Shown here: piece by piece, positions 16,426-24,923 of the stretch | Layout of the letters: each line of letters opens with the position of its first letter | Numbering within the stretch: the first letter of the stretch is position 1 | Program-made: the position numbers and the translations under genes | Notes under the pieces: generated by a model | Database searches by the model: none | The model's input: only the letters and a program-made list of their open reading frames with translations | Told to the model about the DNA's origin: nothing | Source: Verrucomicrobiota bacterium | GTDB lineage: Bacteria; Verrucomicrobiota; Verrucomicrobiia; Opitutales; Opitutaceae | Direction of reading: 5' to 3' | Length of the DNA: 35,011 bases | NCBI GenBank assembly: GCA_018239675.1 | Contig: JAFEGX010000128.1 | Coordinates: forward strand, 1-35,011

Positions 16426-17526
16426 ATGAGTGACCCCATCAAGATCAACTGGTACCGCTGCAAGGTCGACAAGGCGGTGATGAGCGAGCTGATGAAGAAA
16501 AGCGATGCACGCGGCTTCGCGCAGGCCGTGCCGCAGCTGCTGCTGTTCGCCGTCACGGGCACCCTCGCCTACCAGGCGTTCCTCCGCCTGAACGCCCAGA
16601 CCTGGCCGTGGGCGCTGCCGCTCCTGCTCCTGGCGCTGTTCGCGCACGGCACGAACGCCACGTTTTTCGGCGGCATCGCGGGCCACGAGCTGACGCACAA
16701 GACGCCCTTCGCCACGCCGTTCTGGAACACCTTTTTCCTGAAAATCTTCTCGTTTCTCGGCTGGTTCGACCCGGTCGGCTACCGCGCCAGCCACATCCGG
16801 CACCACCAGGCGACGACCCACGCCGCGCACGACGGCGAGGTCGTGCTGCCGCTCGGCCTCGACTGGCGCGGCTTCTGGTTCGTCGTCACGCTGCTCACCT
16901 TCAATCCGATCGGCCTGCTCAAGCAGCTCCGTTTCTGGTTCGCCGCCGCGCTGGGCGACCTGACCCACGACGGCTTCTTCCGGGCCAAGTGGCTCCAGCA
17001 GGTCGTCCCGGAGACCAGCGTCGAGCAGCGGCGCGAGATCATCCAGTGGGCGCGCATCGTCGTGCTCGGCCACCTCGCCCTGGCCACGACCTTTGTGCTC
17101 ACCGGGCACTGGTTCCTGATCGTGATCGTCAATTTTGGCACGTTCTACAGCAGCTGGCTCGGGTTCCTCACCGGCGCGCCCCAGCACGTCGGCCTCTCGC
17201 CCAACACGCCCGATTTCCGCCTCTGCTGCCGCACGTACACCTGCAGCTGGCTGCCGGCGTTCTTCTACTGGAACATGCAGTACCACGTGGAGCATCACAT
17301 GTTCCCGGCGGTGCCGTTCTACAATCTCGGCAAGCTGCGCGCCGCGATCGCGCACGACCTCCCGCCGGCCCCCCACGGGCTTTGGGCGACGTGGAAGGAG
17401 CTGCTGCCGATCATGCGCCGCCAGCAACAGGACCCGGCTTACGTCTACGTGCCGCCGCTGCCGAAGAACGAGGGCGACCGCGTGGGCGACGACATCGTCC
17501 TCCGCGAGGCGGCGGAACAGGGTTGA
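16426..17526 (+). CDS. Membrane fatty acid desaturase family protein
   Basis: 366 aa integral-membrane di-iron enzyme. The three histidine boxes are H87-ELT-H91 (GHELTHK), H123-IR-HH127 (SHIRHHQ) and H287-VE-HH291 (QYHVEHHMFP). Hydrophobic helices lie at about 37-55, 61-75, 148-165, 210-228 and 230-248. The QxxHH-type third box is typical of the FADS-like desaturase/hydroxylase superfamily. The substrate (acyl-lipid, carotenoid or other) cannot be decided. The start at ATG 16426 lies 9 bp after a repeat arm. It is convergent with the isochorismatase-fold gene. Confidence 0.88.
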   Translation: MSDPIKINWYRCKVDKAVMSELMKKSDARGFAQAVPQLLLFAVTGTLAYQAFLRLNAQTWPWALPLLLLALFAHGTNATFFGGIAGHELTHKTPFATPFWNTFFLKIFSFLGWFDPVGYRASHIRHHQATTHAAHDGEVVLPLGLDWRGFWFVVTLLTFNPIGLLKQLRFWFAAALGDLTHDGFFRAKWLQQVVPETSVEQRREIIQWARIVVLGHLALATTFVLTGHWFLIVIVNFGTFYSSWLGFLTGAPQHVGLSPNTPDFRLCCRTYTCSWLPAFFYWNMQYHVEHHMFPAVPFYNLGKLRAAIAHDLPPAPHGLWATWKELLPIMRRQQQDPAYVYVPPLPKNEGDRVGDDIVLREAAEQG

Positions 17527-17691
17527 GCCACGAAGGGCACCAAGTGCACCAAGGCCGGGCGTCGGTTCGGCGCCGATTCCGGACGGCGCAGGATTTGATC
17601 CCTGCAATGGTACGGTTTAACCGCCAAGACCGCGGAGATCGCCAAGCCGGATGGCAGGCTTCGTGACCTTGGTGTCCTTCGTGGCAAATCC
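17527..17691. repeat. Composite 9-bp-unit repeat between convergent genes
   Basis: Three modules are visible: an outer left array (ccacgaagg/gcaccaag units, about 17527-17554), an inner array (accgccaag-type units, 17617-17646) and an outer right array (about 17668-17691, ending ttcgtggcaaatcc). It fills the 171-bp gap and ends 6 bp before the stop of the minus-strand gene. It has the same module types as at 7.1, 18.6, 22.9 and 28.4 kb. Confidence 0.82.
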
Positions 17692-17697
17692 GATCGT

Positions 17698-18507
17698 CTA
17701 GCGCGGCGCGGATTTCAGGAATCGGATGAAATCCCGCAGGCTGAAGATGAATCCGGAGTTCAGGCTGACGCGCCAGAGCGCCTGCGCCTTCTCGCGCTCC
17801 TGGCGCGCCGTCTCCTTGTTCTCCACGGCGGTCACCGCCTCCGGGATCGTCGAGCAGAAGACGCCGTAACGGCCCATGTCGATCATGCCGCCCGGCGACA
17901 TCAGCAGGCACCAGTTGATCGCGAAGCCGACGTAGACGAGGTGATTGATCCCGTGCTTCCGGCAGAGCGCGGCCAGCTGGTGGCCGTCCTTGGCGATCGG
18001 CTCCCCCGGCAGCGGGCGCGCCTCCGGGGCGAAGTCCAGTTGCTTGAAACCCGCCCGGACGTCGGGCCAGTTGCGCTGGCCGACGAACACCGCCCGCTCG
18101 CGGAACCGGGCCAGCCGGCGATAGACCGGGTCCTTCCGGACCTGTGGATAACGCGGCGAGGGCCCGGCCAGCTTCACCGTGCTGCGGTAACCGGGCAGGT
18201 GGGAATAATAGTCCCGCCCGCCGACGACATGGAACCGCGGCAGCCGCGACCCCCGGACCGCCGCGAGCAGCGGCGGAAACACGTTCTTCAGGATTTCCAG
18301 CGCCCGCGGGTGGTACTCGACCGACCGGCGCCAGCCGGGCCAGTCCTCCATCGTGCCGCACTCCCACGCATGCATCACCACCACCGCGGTCCGCTCCGGC
18401 GAGAGGTCCACCTTCGCCCGCTTCCAGCCGCCATAACCCTCGGCCGGCACCTTGCGCGAGTAGTCGGCGTCGAACTGCTGGTAGTGGCGGGTCGGGATCT
18501 GGGGCAT
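17698..18507 (-). CDS. Isochorismatase-fold cysteine hydrolase-like protein
   Basis: 269 aa. The Rossmann-like core of the isochorismatase superfamily can be traced: first strand TAVVVMHAW (40-48) and the nucleophile-cysteine region GFAINWCLLM with C200. The usual catalytic aspartate after the first strand is replaced by H46, and the usual lysine is not obvious, so the catalytic triad is incomplete or rearranged. A long insertion (about 100-160) and the C-terminal FSLRDFIRFLK are not typical of short isochorismatases. ATG 18507 is preferred: the upstream in-frame extension is encoded by a heptamer array. It is last in the minus-strand sugar-use block, 148 bp after the symporter. Confidence 0.7.
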   Translation of the reverse strand: MPQIPTRHYQQFDADYSRKVPAEGYGGWKRAKVDLSPERTAVVVMHAWECGTMEDWPGWRRSVEYHPRALEILKNVFPPLLAAVRGSRLPRFHVVGGRDYYSHLPGYRSTVKLAGPSPRYPQVRKDPVYRRLARFRERAVFVGQRNWPDVRAGFKQLDFAPEARPLPGEPIAKDGHQLAALCRKHGINHLVYVGFAINWCLLMSPGGMIDMGRYGVFCSTIPEAVTAVENKETARQEREKAQALWRVSLNSGFIFSLRDFIRFLKSAPR

Positions 18508-18514
18508 CGTCTTT

Positions 18515-18549
18515 GGATTCCGGACTTCGAATTCAGGATTCCGGATCAC
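18515..18549. repeat. Single heptamer array (ggattcc family)
   Basis: Five consecutive 7-bp units of the form ggattcc, ggacttc, gaattca and ggatcac. It sits 7 bp upstream of the isochorismatase-fold start codon (minus strand), in the position where a ribosome-binding site would be expected. No clear inverted partner is present. Confidence 0.75.
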
Positions 18550-18623
18550 TTCTCTGCTAGCTGAATCGGGCGGGGTTTCAAATCTTGGATTCGGGCCGGC
18601 GCTTCCTCCACAAAAAGGTTCTG

Positions 18624-18656
18624 CTTCGTGCCCTTTGCGCTCTTCGTGGCAAATCC
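18624..18656. repeat. Outer module of the 9-bp-unit repeat
   Basis: gcttcgtgc/ttcgtggcaaatcc-type module that abuts the stop codon (18656-18658) of the minus-strand symporter gene. It matches the right-hand ends of the composites at 7.2, 17.7, 23.0 and 28.5 kb and is in the same orientation. Confidence 0.75.
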
Positions 18657-20461
18657 TATCGCCCGCCCGCGTTGGAGTCCGCCGCAGCCGGTGCGGTCTT
18701 GAGCGTGGGCTTGGCCACCCGGCGGAGAATGAGGCCGATGGTGACCATGATCAGGCCGCCCACCACGTTCACCGAGGCCGGCGCGATCGGCGTCGAGGGC
18801 ACGAACCAGCAGGCCAGCAGGACCACGCCGATGATCACGCTCAGGTTGCCGATCACCGCATAGACGCTCAGCGCGCCATGGCCCAGCGGCCCGGCCGCCT
18901 CGGGCACCGGCGTGCGCAGATCGCGGTCAAGCTGGACCGCCAGCCGGCTCTTCGGGTCATCCGGCCGCCAGAAAAAGGCCGAGATCACGAATGCCACGGT
19001 TGAACCCAGCGCGGCGCTCAGGACGTTGCGCGGGTACGGCTGGTCCGGCCACCAGTTGAGGAAGAAAAGCAGGAAGGTCAGCGCGAAGCCCGCGACGCAC
19101 GAGACGATGCCCGACCACCACGGGGTCTTCCGGTAGATCAGGCCCAGCGCGACCGGCATGGTGAAGCCCGGGCCGACCATCGAGTAATACTTCAGGCCGA
19201 AGTCGAAGGCGCCGCCGAGCCGCGAGATCACGAACGCCAGCGCCACGCCGCTCACGCCGATCACCAGCATCGTCACCTGCGCCGTGCGCATGAGATGGAG
19301 GTCCGACGCCTCCGGCAGACCCACGCGCTTGCGCAGCGGGACGTACACGTCCTTGGTCACCGCCGCCGAGAGCCAGTTGAACGCGTCGTTCGCCTGGCCC
19401 AGCGTCGCCGAGAGAATCGCCGCCACCACGAAGCCGATCATGCCGTGCGGCAGCAGCAGCATTGCGAGGCTCACGAAACTCGCCTCCTCCGGCGCCTGCA
19501 GGTTCGGCCAGAGCGCGTGCATGTCGGGGAAGATCATCCGCGCGCCCATCACCGGCATCACCCACATCAGCGGGCCGAGCAGTGACAGCCACGCGCCCAG
19601 CATCGCCATGCGCTTCGCGTCGCGCTCGCTCGGCACGCTGTTGTACCGCTGCGCGAAATGCCACGCGACATTGTAGCCGAGCATCACGCTCAGCAGGTAG
19701 GCCGTCAGGAACCAGAATTCCACCGGCTGGCCGCTCGGAACCAGGTAATCGCGCGGGAGCTCCTGCACCATCCGGCGCAGACCCGCGACGAACCCGTTGC
19801 CGTGGCCCACGTAGGCGATCGAGATCGGGAAGATGATCACCGACATCACGAGGATGATCACGCCCTGGATGGCGTCCGAGAGCACCGCGGCCCAGAGCCC
19901 GCCCACCACGCTGTAGAGGATCATCACTGCGCCGACCACCAGCATGGTCAGCTGCAGGCCGGTCAACGCGAGCCCGGCGAAGCCGAACACTTCGCGGTCA
20001 AAGCCGAGCGCCGCCGAGACGAAGATGCAGAGGATGTAGATGCCCTGCGCGATGCCGACGACCTGGGGCACGATGGCCGTCACGGTGTAGAAGTAGGTCG
20101 TCGACGGTGAATACCGCTTGGTCAGGAACTCCAGCGGCGCCGCGATCCGGGCCCGGCGCCACATCGGGGCAAAGTAGAAATAGCCCGCGAGATAGGCCCA
20201 GAACGCCGAGGTGAAGATCACGAGCGCGCCCGAGCCGTGCTTGTAGGTGTAGCCCGCAGCCGCGACGAACATGAACGCCGAAAAGCCGGCCACCCAGCTC
20301 GACACGCCCGCCATGAACCACGGGACCTGGCCGCTGGCCTTGAAGAAGTCGTCCGTGCCCTTGTTCTTGCGGGCGGAGTAGAAGCCGACCCAGATGACAA
20401 TGACGAAGTAGAGCGCGATCAGGCAGTAATCGATCGCGTTGACGGTGTTGAAGTGTGGCAT
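18656..20461 (-). CDS. Sodium:solute symporter (SSS family)
   Basis: 601 aa inner-membrane transporter with more than twelve hydrophobic segments. The first is IDYCLIALYFVIVIWVGFYS at residues 10-29. The SSS family signature follows near residue 190 (YSVVGGLWAAVLSDAIQGVI), and the GTDDFFKASGQVPWFMAG loop at about 35-52 is typical of SGLT-like sugar transporters. It probably imports a sugar or sugar-acid product with sodium. Its position between a heparinase-family gene and the araBAD-ROK genes supports glycan-derived substrates, but substrate identity is inference. The stop codon touches a repeat module. Confidence 0.9.
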   Translation of the reverse strand: MPHFNTVNAIDYCLIALYFVIVIWVGFYSARKNKGTDDFFKASGQVPWFMAGVSSWVAGFSAFMFVAAAGYTYKHGSGALVIFTSAFWAYLAGYFYFAPMWRRARIAAPLEFLTKRYSPSTTYFYTVTAIVPQVVGIAQGIYILCIFVSAALGFDREVFGFAGLALTGLQLTMLVVGAVMILYSVVGGLWAAVLSDAIQGVIILVMSVIIFPISIAYVGHGNGFVAGLRRMVQELPRDYLVPSGQPVEFWFLTAYLLSVMLGYNVAWHFAQRYNSVPSERDAKRMAMLGAWLSLLGPLMWVMPVMGARMIFPDMHALWPNLQAPEEASFVSLAMLLLPHGMIGFVVAAILSATLGQANDAFNWLSAAVTKDVYVPLRKRVGLPEASDLHLMRTAQVTMLVIGVSGVALAFVISRLGGAFDFGLKYYSMVGPGFTMPVALGLIYRKTPWWSGIVSCVAGFALTFLLFFLNWWPDQPYPRNVLSAALGSTVAFVISAFFWRPDDPKSRLAVQLDRDLRTPVPEAAGPLGHGALSVYAVIGNLSVIIGVVLLACWFVPSTPIAPASVNVVGGLIMVTIGLILRRVAKPTLKTAPAAADSNAGGR

Positions 20462-20535
20462 GCGGGATTCGGTCGAAAAGATATGATCAGATCCGGGAAC
20501 TCACGCGCTGGCCCATTGGCCGCCCGTCCCTCCCC

Positions 20536-20552
20536 TGTCATCCTGAGCGCAG
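20536..20552. repeat. Half copy of a tgtcatcctgagcgcag-type repeat
   Basis: A 17-bp stretch matching the outer end of the inverted element at 24823-24912. It lies in the 164-bp gap between the heparinase-family stop (20626) and the symporter start (20461). No partner arm is visible. The rest of this gap shows nothing I can assign. Confidence 0.5.
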
Positions 20553-20625
20553 ACGCGGGCAGAGATCGACGCCGTCGGCCCGTGAATCGGTCCCTGGACA
20601 CCTGGCGCCACCATTTTGGAACTTC

Positions 20626-22728
20626 TCACACCGTCACCACGGGCGCTGCGTCGCCGGCGCTCGTGATCGACACCTTGATTGCCTGGCCGCCGTGCGTGCC
20701 CTCGATCCGCCACGCACCAGGCGCGCCGGAGATCGTGAGCGTACCGTGCTCGGAGCCCGAGGGGCGGGCGGAGCAGACCGTGACAATCTCGTGCTCGGTC
20801 GCCGCGGGCGATTCAATCTCGGCGAACGGATAGACGCCGTCCTTCTCCTCGAGGTTGAGGCGGCCAGTCCGGACCACGCGGTTGGGCGCAGGCGCCACGC
20901 GCGCCAGCAGCGAGGCGTGCGGCCGGTTGATCCGGAACCCGCCGCCCTCGGCCCGCACCTCGCCGGCGCCGTCCTCGTGGAAGACCTGGAATCGCAGCTG
21001 CACGGCGGCCCCGCCGCGGACGGCGACGCGGTCGACGAAGACCACGACGTCCGGCTTCACGTACACGAGCGTGCGGTGCACGCGCGTGACGGCCTCGTTC
21101 ACGAGACTGTAGGCCTCGGTGGCGTCGCTGGTGACGGTCATCCAGCCGGCGCCCGCGGCGTAGCCGATGACCCGCGCCACGGCCCACGAGGAGTTGGTGC
21201 CCTCGCTGCCATCGTGGTACTGGTGCCCGCGGCCGTTGATGAGCACGGCGGTGTGGGCCTCGGTCTGGCGCAGCAGCCAGCGTGGCTGCGTGGCGACATA
21301 GGCGGCGCGGAACGGGTCATGCAGGAGCCGCTCGCCATACGCCTTGAAGATGACGCTGTTGCGGTCCGCATGCTCGTGGTTGGCCGGCCCGCCACTGCGG
21401 AGCGCGAGCACGTTGTCCAGCGCGTGCCAGCCCGTGCGCGACACCACGAGATCATTGGTCATCCGGTGGTCGAGCAGCGCCGTCTCCGGCTCGGCCTCGC
21501 TCGCGGCGGGGTCGAACCAGACCAGCCCGTAGACAAACTTGGCCTCGCCGATCTCCTTCGCGACATATTGCGAAACCGGGTCGCCGTGCGTGCGGCGGAC
21601 CCAGGCGGCGACCGACACGTCGACCGCGCCGTTGGCGTCGCCGAAATTCACCACGTCGTACTCCGGCTTGATCGTCGGCATCGTCCAGCCCTTGATGTGC
21701 TCGAAGTCCTGGAGCTTCCGGTGGTCGTTGATCGTCGGGTTCGTCATCGTTAGCGCGTAGCGCACCGAGCCCGGGTAATTGATGAGCTGCCGGTCATCGA
21801 TGCCCTGGGTGCGCCAGAGCACCTCCGCGAACAGGGCAAGGTAGAGCGTGGTGTAGCCCCAGTAGCTGACGCCCTCGTCGTAGCAGCCGTCGCTGCCGTA
21901 CATCGTGGAGAAGGCCTTGGCGCTCGAGCGCGCGAGTTCCAGCCAGCTGTCGGCCTCGGGCCGGCGCCCGCGGAAATGGCAGGCCGCGATGCCCAGGCAC
22001 GACGTGGGGATGATCCGGAGGTTGGTGGCCGCGAGGATCAGCGGCCAGCGCTTCAGGCTGATGCGCCGGAGCCCCGGGTCGAGGTCGCTCCGCGGGTTCC
22101 AGTCCCAGCCCTTCACGCGGTCCGGGTACTTCATCCCGTACACCGCCGTGTAGCACGCCGGCACGCCCTTGGTGAGGATCGCCGCCTCGACCGCGGCGCG
22201 CTCCTCCGGCGTGACGACCTCCGCGAGGCAGTCGAGCGCCAGCAGAAGCGAAAAGGTGCCCTCGGTCGCCCGCTGGAGGCCCAACACCTGCCGGCCGCCC
22301 TCGATGAAACTGTCCCACTCCGGGTACTCGACCATCTTGCGCATCGCGAGCCGCGCGAGGTCCGCCTGTTTCGGGTCGCGGTTCACCAGGTAGATGAACG
22401 CAGCGCGGTCGAGGATCTTCTGGACGTGCAGCAGGTCGATCGTGTGATTGGTGAGCCGAACCTTGTGCTCGATAAAATCGGCGTCGGCGGCGAGGTCCGC
22501 CGCGAGCATCTCCTGCCACATCGCCGCGAACCGCGGATGGGTGGTGTTGGCGCGGATGCGCGGAAGATCGGCGTCGTCAAACAGGAGGCCGCGGCGCACG
22601 GCCCCCGCCGGAGCACTCGGGGTTTTCATGGGATTCGGTTCCGCGGCATCCGCGGTAAAGCCGGCCAGCGGCAGGGCCGCGGCCAGCAGGGAGGTCGTGT
22701 GGAGGAAGTCGCGTCGGGTCTGATTCAT
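20626..22728 (-). CDS. Heparinase II/III family protein, Tat-exported
   Basis: 700 aa. It begins with a twin-arginine signal (TRRDFLHTTSLLAAALPLAG, residues 4-23), so it is predicted to be exported folded. An alpha-helical domain (about 45-350) contains DEGVSYWGYTTLY (284-296), which has the tyrosine region of heparinase II/III-type lyases. The beta-sandwich part begins with the family motif NHEHADRNS (450-458). The C-terminal beta-rich region ends near 700. It is likely a polysaccharide lyase or related enzyme acting on uronic-acid-containing glycans. The start is ATG 22728, because it begins the Tat signal; the longer open frame upstream is not supported. It lies between ROK and SSS genes, consistent with degradation followed by uptake. 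Confidence 0.87.
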   Translation of the reverse strand: MNQTRRDFLHTTSLLAAALPLAGFTADAAEPNPMKTPSAPAGAVRRGLLFDDADLPRIRANTTHPRFAAMWQEMLAADLAADADFIEHKVRLTNHTIDLLHVQKILDRAAFIYLVNRDPKQADLARLAMRKMVEYPEWDSFIEGGRQVLGLQRATEGTFSLLLALDCLAEVVTPEERAAVEAAILTKGVPACYTAVYGMKYPDRVKGWDWNPRSDLDPGLRRISLKRWPLILAATNLRIIPTSCLGIAACHFRGRRPEADSWLELARSSAKAFSTMYGSDGCYDEGVSYWGYTTLYLALFAEVLWRTQGIDDRQLINYPGSVRYALTMTNPTINDHRKLQDFEHIKGWTMPTIKPEYDVVNFGDANGAVDVSVAAWVRRTHGDPVSQYVAKEIGEAKFVYGLVWFDPAASEAEPETALLDHRMTNDLVVSRTGWHALDNVLALRSGGPANHEHADRNSVIFKAYGERLLHDPFRAAYVATQPRWLLRQTEAHTAVLINGRGHQYHDGSEGTNSSWAVARVIGYAAGAGWMTVTSDATEAYSLVNEAVTRVHRTLVYVKPDVVVFVDRVAVRGGAAVQLRFQVFHEDGAGEVRAEGGGFRINRPHASLLARVAPAPNRVVRTGRLNLEEKDGVYPFAEIESPAATEHEIVTVCSARPSGSEHGTLTISGAPGAWRIEGTHGGQAIKVSITSAGDAAPVVTV

Positions 22729-22869
22729 GGGCGGAAGGGAAAGTCCGGCAGGTGACGGCGCCGAGGAGCGATGGGCCGACGCTAGGGGGAGCCACGTCCC
22801 TGTCATCCGGAAAACGCAGGCCAGTCGAGTTCACGGGAATATTCAGCATCCACCGTTCGGCGGCGGGGC

Positions 22870-23013
22870 GAGGTCTCACCAAGAAGCGAATCCGGTCTTC
22901 GCGACCGTGGCGTTCTTAGCGGTACCCCTCGTCGGACTCCGATCGGTTTCCACCGCCAAGAACGCCAAGACCGCGAAGAGCAGACGGCCTTCGTGTACTT
23001 CGTGGCAAGCCCT
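22870..23013. repeat. Composite nested 9-bp-unit repeat in the gap 22729-23030
   Basis: Modules in order: a weak outer left stretch (about 22876-22893), inner left 22897-22924 (cttcgcgacc... ending gcggta), a centre with tcggactccgatc, inner right 22948-22978 (accgccaag units), and outer right 22987-23013 (ttcgtgtac, ttcgtggcaag). The inner arms are inverted relative to each other. It has the same module order as at 28380-28549. It ends 17 bp before the stop codon of the ROK gene. The part nearest the heparinase gene (22729-22869) holds no recognisable feature. Confidence 0.85.
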
Positions 23014-23030
23014 ACCCCCGCCATCCGCGT

Positions 23031-23960
23031 CTAGCGGCGGTCGACGTAGTAACGGGCGATCGCAACGGCGGCGGCGGCGCCGATTTCGTCGCCGAGCTGG
23101 GCGGGTACGACCCGGCAGTCCCGCGCGCTCGCCGCCAGCGCCTCGCGCTGGATCACGGCGTGCATCGCGGGCGCGATGAAACGCTCGCAGCGCTGGTAGA
23201 TGCTGCCGATCACGATCCGCTCGGGGTTCAGGATGTCGATGAAGACGGCCAGCGCCTCGCCCAGCCGCTCCCCCACCTCGCGCCAGATCGCCAGCGCCAG
23301 GGTGTCGCCCGCCTCCGCCGCCGCGCCGACCTCGCGCGCCGTGAGCCGGTCCGGCGACACGGCCTTGAGTGCGCTGGGCCCGGGGTGCTGCGCGACCCGC
23401 TGCCGCGCGAGCTGGGCGATCCCGCCGCCGGAACAGAAACCCTCGAACGAGCCCGCCTTCCCGTAGCCGACCGGGCCGCCGGCCGCGAGGCGCATGTGGC
23501 CCACCTCGCCTGCGTTGCCCGTGATGCCCTCGTACATCCGCCCGTCCAGGATCAGCCCGGCACCCATGCCGGTGCCCATCGTCAGGAACATCATGCTCTG
23601 GCAGCCGCGGCCCGCGCCGAACTGCCACTCGGCCAGCGCGCACGCGTTCGCGTCGTTCATCAGGTACGCCTTGCCGCCGAACCGCTCCGTGAGACGCGCG
23701 CAGATCGGGATGCGGTCCCAGCCCGGCAGGTTCGGCGGAGAGAGGATCAGGCCCTTCGCGCTGTCGAGCGGGCCGCCGCAGGAGACGCCGAACACCGGGT
23801 CGGGGCCCGGCGGGAGCTTGGCGATCTCGGCCAGGATCCGGTCCAGGGTCCCGTGCACGTCGGTGGTGGCAAACCGCACCACCTCGCGCACCTGGTCGGG
23901 GCCCGCCGGGACACTGAGCGCGCACTTCGTGCCGCCGATATCAACGCCGATGAGGTTCAT
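23031..23960 (-). CDS. ROK family sugar kinase
   Basis: 309 aa, the usual length for a kinase-type ROK protein without an N-terminal DNA-binding domain. The phosphate-1 motif VDIGGTK is at 6-12, followed by MNDANACALAE (sugar-binding Asn-Asp), TMGTGMGAGLI (ATP) and GEVGHMRL (the ExGH motif). The cysteine cluster that normally binds zinc in ROK proteins is not kept (GPVGYGKAGSFEGFCSG). Likely an ATP-dependent hexose or N-acetylhexosamine kinase in the cytosol. It starts at ATG 23960; the long upstream in-frame extension overlaps araD and is not real. It is 77 bp downstream of araD and probably in the same transcript. Confidence 0.88.
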   Translation of the reverse strand: MNLIGVDIGGTKCALSVPAGPDQVREVVRFATTDVHGTLDRILAEIAKLPPGPDPVFGVSCGGPLDSAKGLILSPPNLPGWDRIPICARLTERFGGKAYLMNDANACALAEWQFGAGRGCQSMMFLTMGTGMGAGLILDGRMYEGITGNAGEVGHMRLAAGGPVGYGKAGSFEGFCSGGGIAQLARQRVAQHPGPSALKAVSPDRLTAREVGAAAEAGDTLALAIWREVGERLGEALAVFIDILNPERIVIGSIYQRCERFIAPAMHAVIQREALAASARDCRVVPAQLGDEIGAAAAVAIARYYVDRR

Positions 23961-24037
23961 GCCTGGGCCCACGGAATACACGGAAGCCGCGGAAGGAAAT
24001 CCAATTTCACGGGCGCCGGCCGCGTCGCCCCGCCCGG

Positions 24038-24727
24038 TTACTTCTGGCCGTAGGTGGCGCCGGGTCCGTGCTTGCGCTTGAAGTGCTTCGCCAGCAGCGC
24101 GGGCTCGATGGCACCGAGCCGCGGCGCGAGCGACAGCGACATCAGGGCCATATGAGCGCAGCACTCGAGCGCCACGGCGACCTCGACCGCCTTGGCCACG
24201 GTCACATTCCACGTGAAGGGCGCGTGGCGATTCACCAGCACGCCCGGGCAATCGAGCGGGTCGAGCCGCCGGAAGCGCTCGAGGATCACGTTGCCCGTCT
24301 CCCACTCGTAGGCTCCGGCGATCTCCCGCGGCGTCAGCTTCCGGGTCACCGGCACCGGGCCGCAGAAATAGTCGGCATGCGTCGTCCCGAGGCACGGGAT
24401 CTCCCAGCCCGCCTGCGCGAAGGCCGTTGCGACCGAACTATGCGTGTGCACCACGCCGCCGATCCCTTTCCAGGCGACATAAAGCCGGCGGTGGGTCGGG
24501 GTGTCGGAGGACGGGTTGAGGGCGCCCTCGACCTTCCGGCCTTCGAGGTCGACCAGCACCATGTCGCGCGGCCGGAGCACCGCGTAGTCCACCCCGCTCG
24601 GCTTGATCGCGAAAATCCCGCGGGCGCGGTCGATCGCGCTGGCGTTGCCAAACGTGAGGTTGATCAGCCCGTGCCGCGGCAGGGCCACGTTGGCCTCGTA
24701 GGCCTCGCGCTTGAGTTCAGTGAGCAT
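24038..24727 (-). CDS. araD: L-ribulose-5-phosphate 4-epimerase
   Basis: 229 aa class II aldolase-fold epimerase that converts L-ribulose 5-phosphate to D-xylulose 5-phosphate, the last step of L-arabinose entry. Zinc ligands H94 and H96 (VVHTHSS) and H168 (NRHAPFTW) are present, with D75 in SSDTPTH and D119 in HADYF. The C-terminal tyrosine is in GATYGQK. Length and residue positions are within three residues of E. coli AraD. TFGNAS (25-30) and KPSGVDY (42-48) form the phosphate-binding part. It is third in an araB-araA-araD order on the minus strand. Confidence 0.95.
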   Translation of the reverse strand: MLTELKREAYEANVALPRHGLINLTFGNASAIDRARGIFAIKPSGVDYAVLRPRDMVLVDLEGRKVEGALNPSSDTPTHRRLYVAWKGIGGVVHTHSSVATAFAQAGWEIPCLGTTHADYFCGPVPVTRKLTPREIAGAYEWETGNVILERFRRLDPLDCPGVLVNRHAPFTWNVTVAKAVEVAVALECCAHMALMSLSLAPRLGAIEPALLAKHFKRKHGPGATYGQK

Positions 24728-24750
24728 GGTTTGCGGCCGCGCCGGGCGGC

Positions 24751-24778
24751 GGAGATCGGAGATGGGTGATGGAGGAGG
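24751..24778. repeat. Single heptamer array (ggagatn family) upstream of araD
   Basis: Four 7-bp units (ggagatc, ggagatg, ggtgatg, gaggagg) lie 23 bp upstream of the araD start codon. On the coding strand of araD the array is pyrimidine-rich. It is related to the array upstream of araA at 26449-26490. No inverted partner is found in the araA-araD gap. Confidence 0.65.
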
Positions 24779-24822
24779 AGGCTATTCTGGGGTGGGGCTT
24801 CAACCCTGCTGCGCCCGGAATA

Positions 24823-24912
24823 TCACTATGAGCGCAGCGAAGTATCCAGTGCGACTTCGCCGCGGGCTTCGATCACATCCGACTGGATTCTTCACTTGGT
24901 TCAGCATGACAG
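24823..24912. repeat. Inverted repeat with gagcgcagcgaag / ttcacttggttcagcatgaca arms
   Basis: Left arm about 24823-24850 (tcactatgagcgcagcgaag, then tatccagt). Right arm about 24882-24912 (actggattcttc, ending gcatgacag). The arms are imperfect reverse complements around a spacer of about 30 bp. It resembles a short intergenic element family seen widely in bacteria (consensus tgtcatcctgagcgaagcga). It lies in the araA-araD gap, 11 bp downstream of the araA stop. Confidence 0.75.
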
Positions 24913-24923
24913 ACAAGGCCGCG

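Noticed and set aside
14253..16562. A 769-codon minus-strand open frame across propeller paralog 3
   Set aside because: Antisense shadow of a real gene with signal peptide and paralogs; composition is Arg/Glu/Val-rich with no motif. The same applies to 3704-5161, 10009-11733, 24711-26507, 26670-28583 and 30150-32414.
23961..24395. Long N-terminal extension of the ROK protein
   Set aside because: It overlaps araD in another frame and has no similarity to a ROK DNA-binding domain. The GGTK motif lies directly after ATG 23960.
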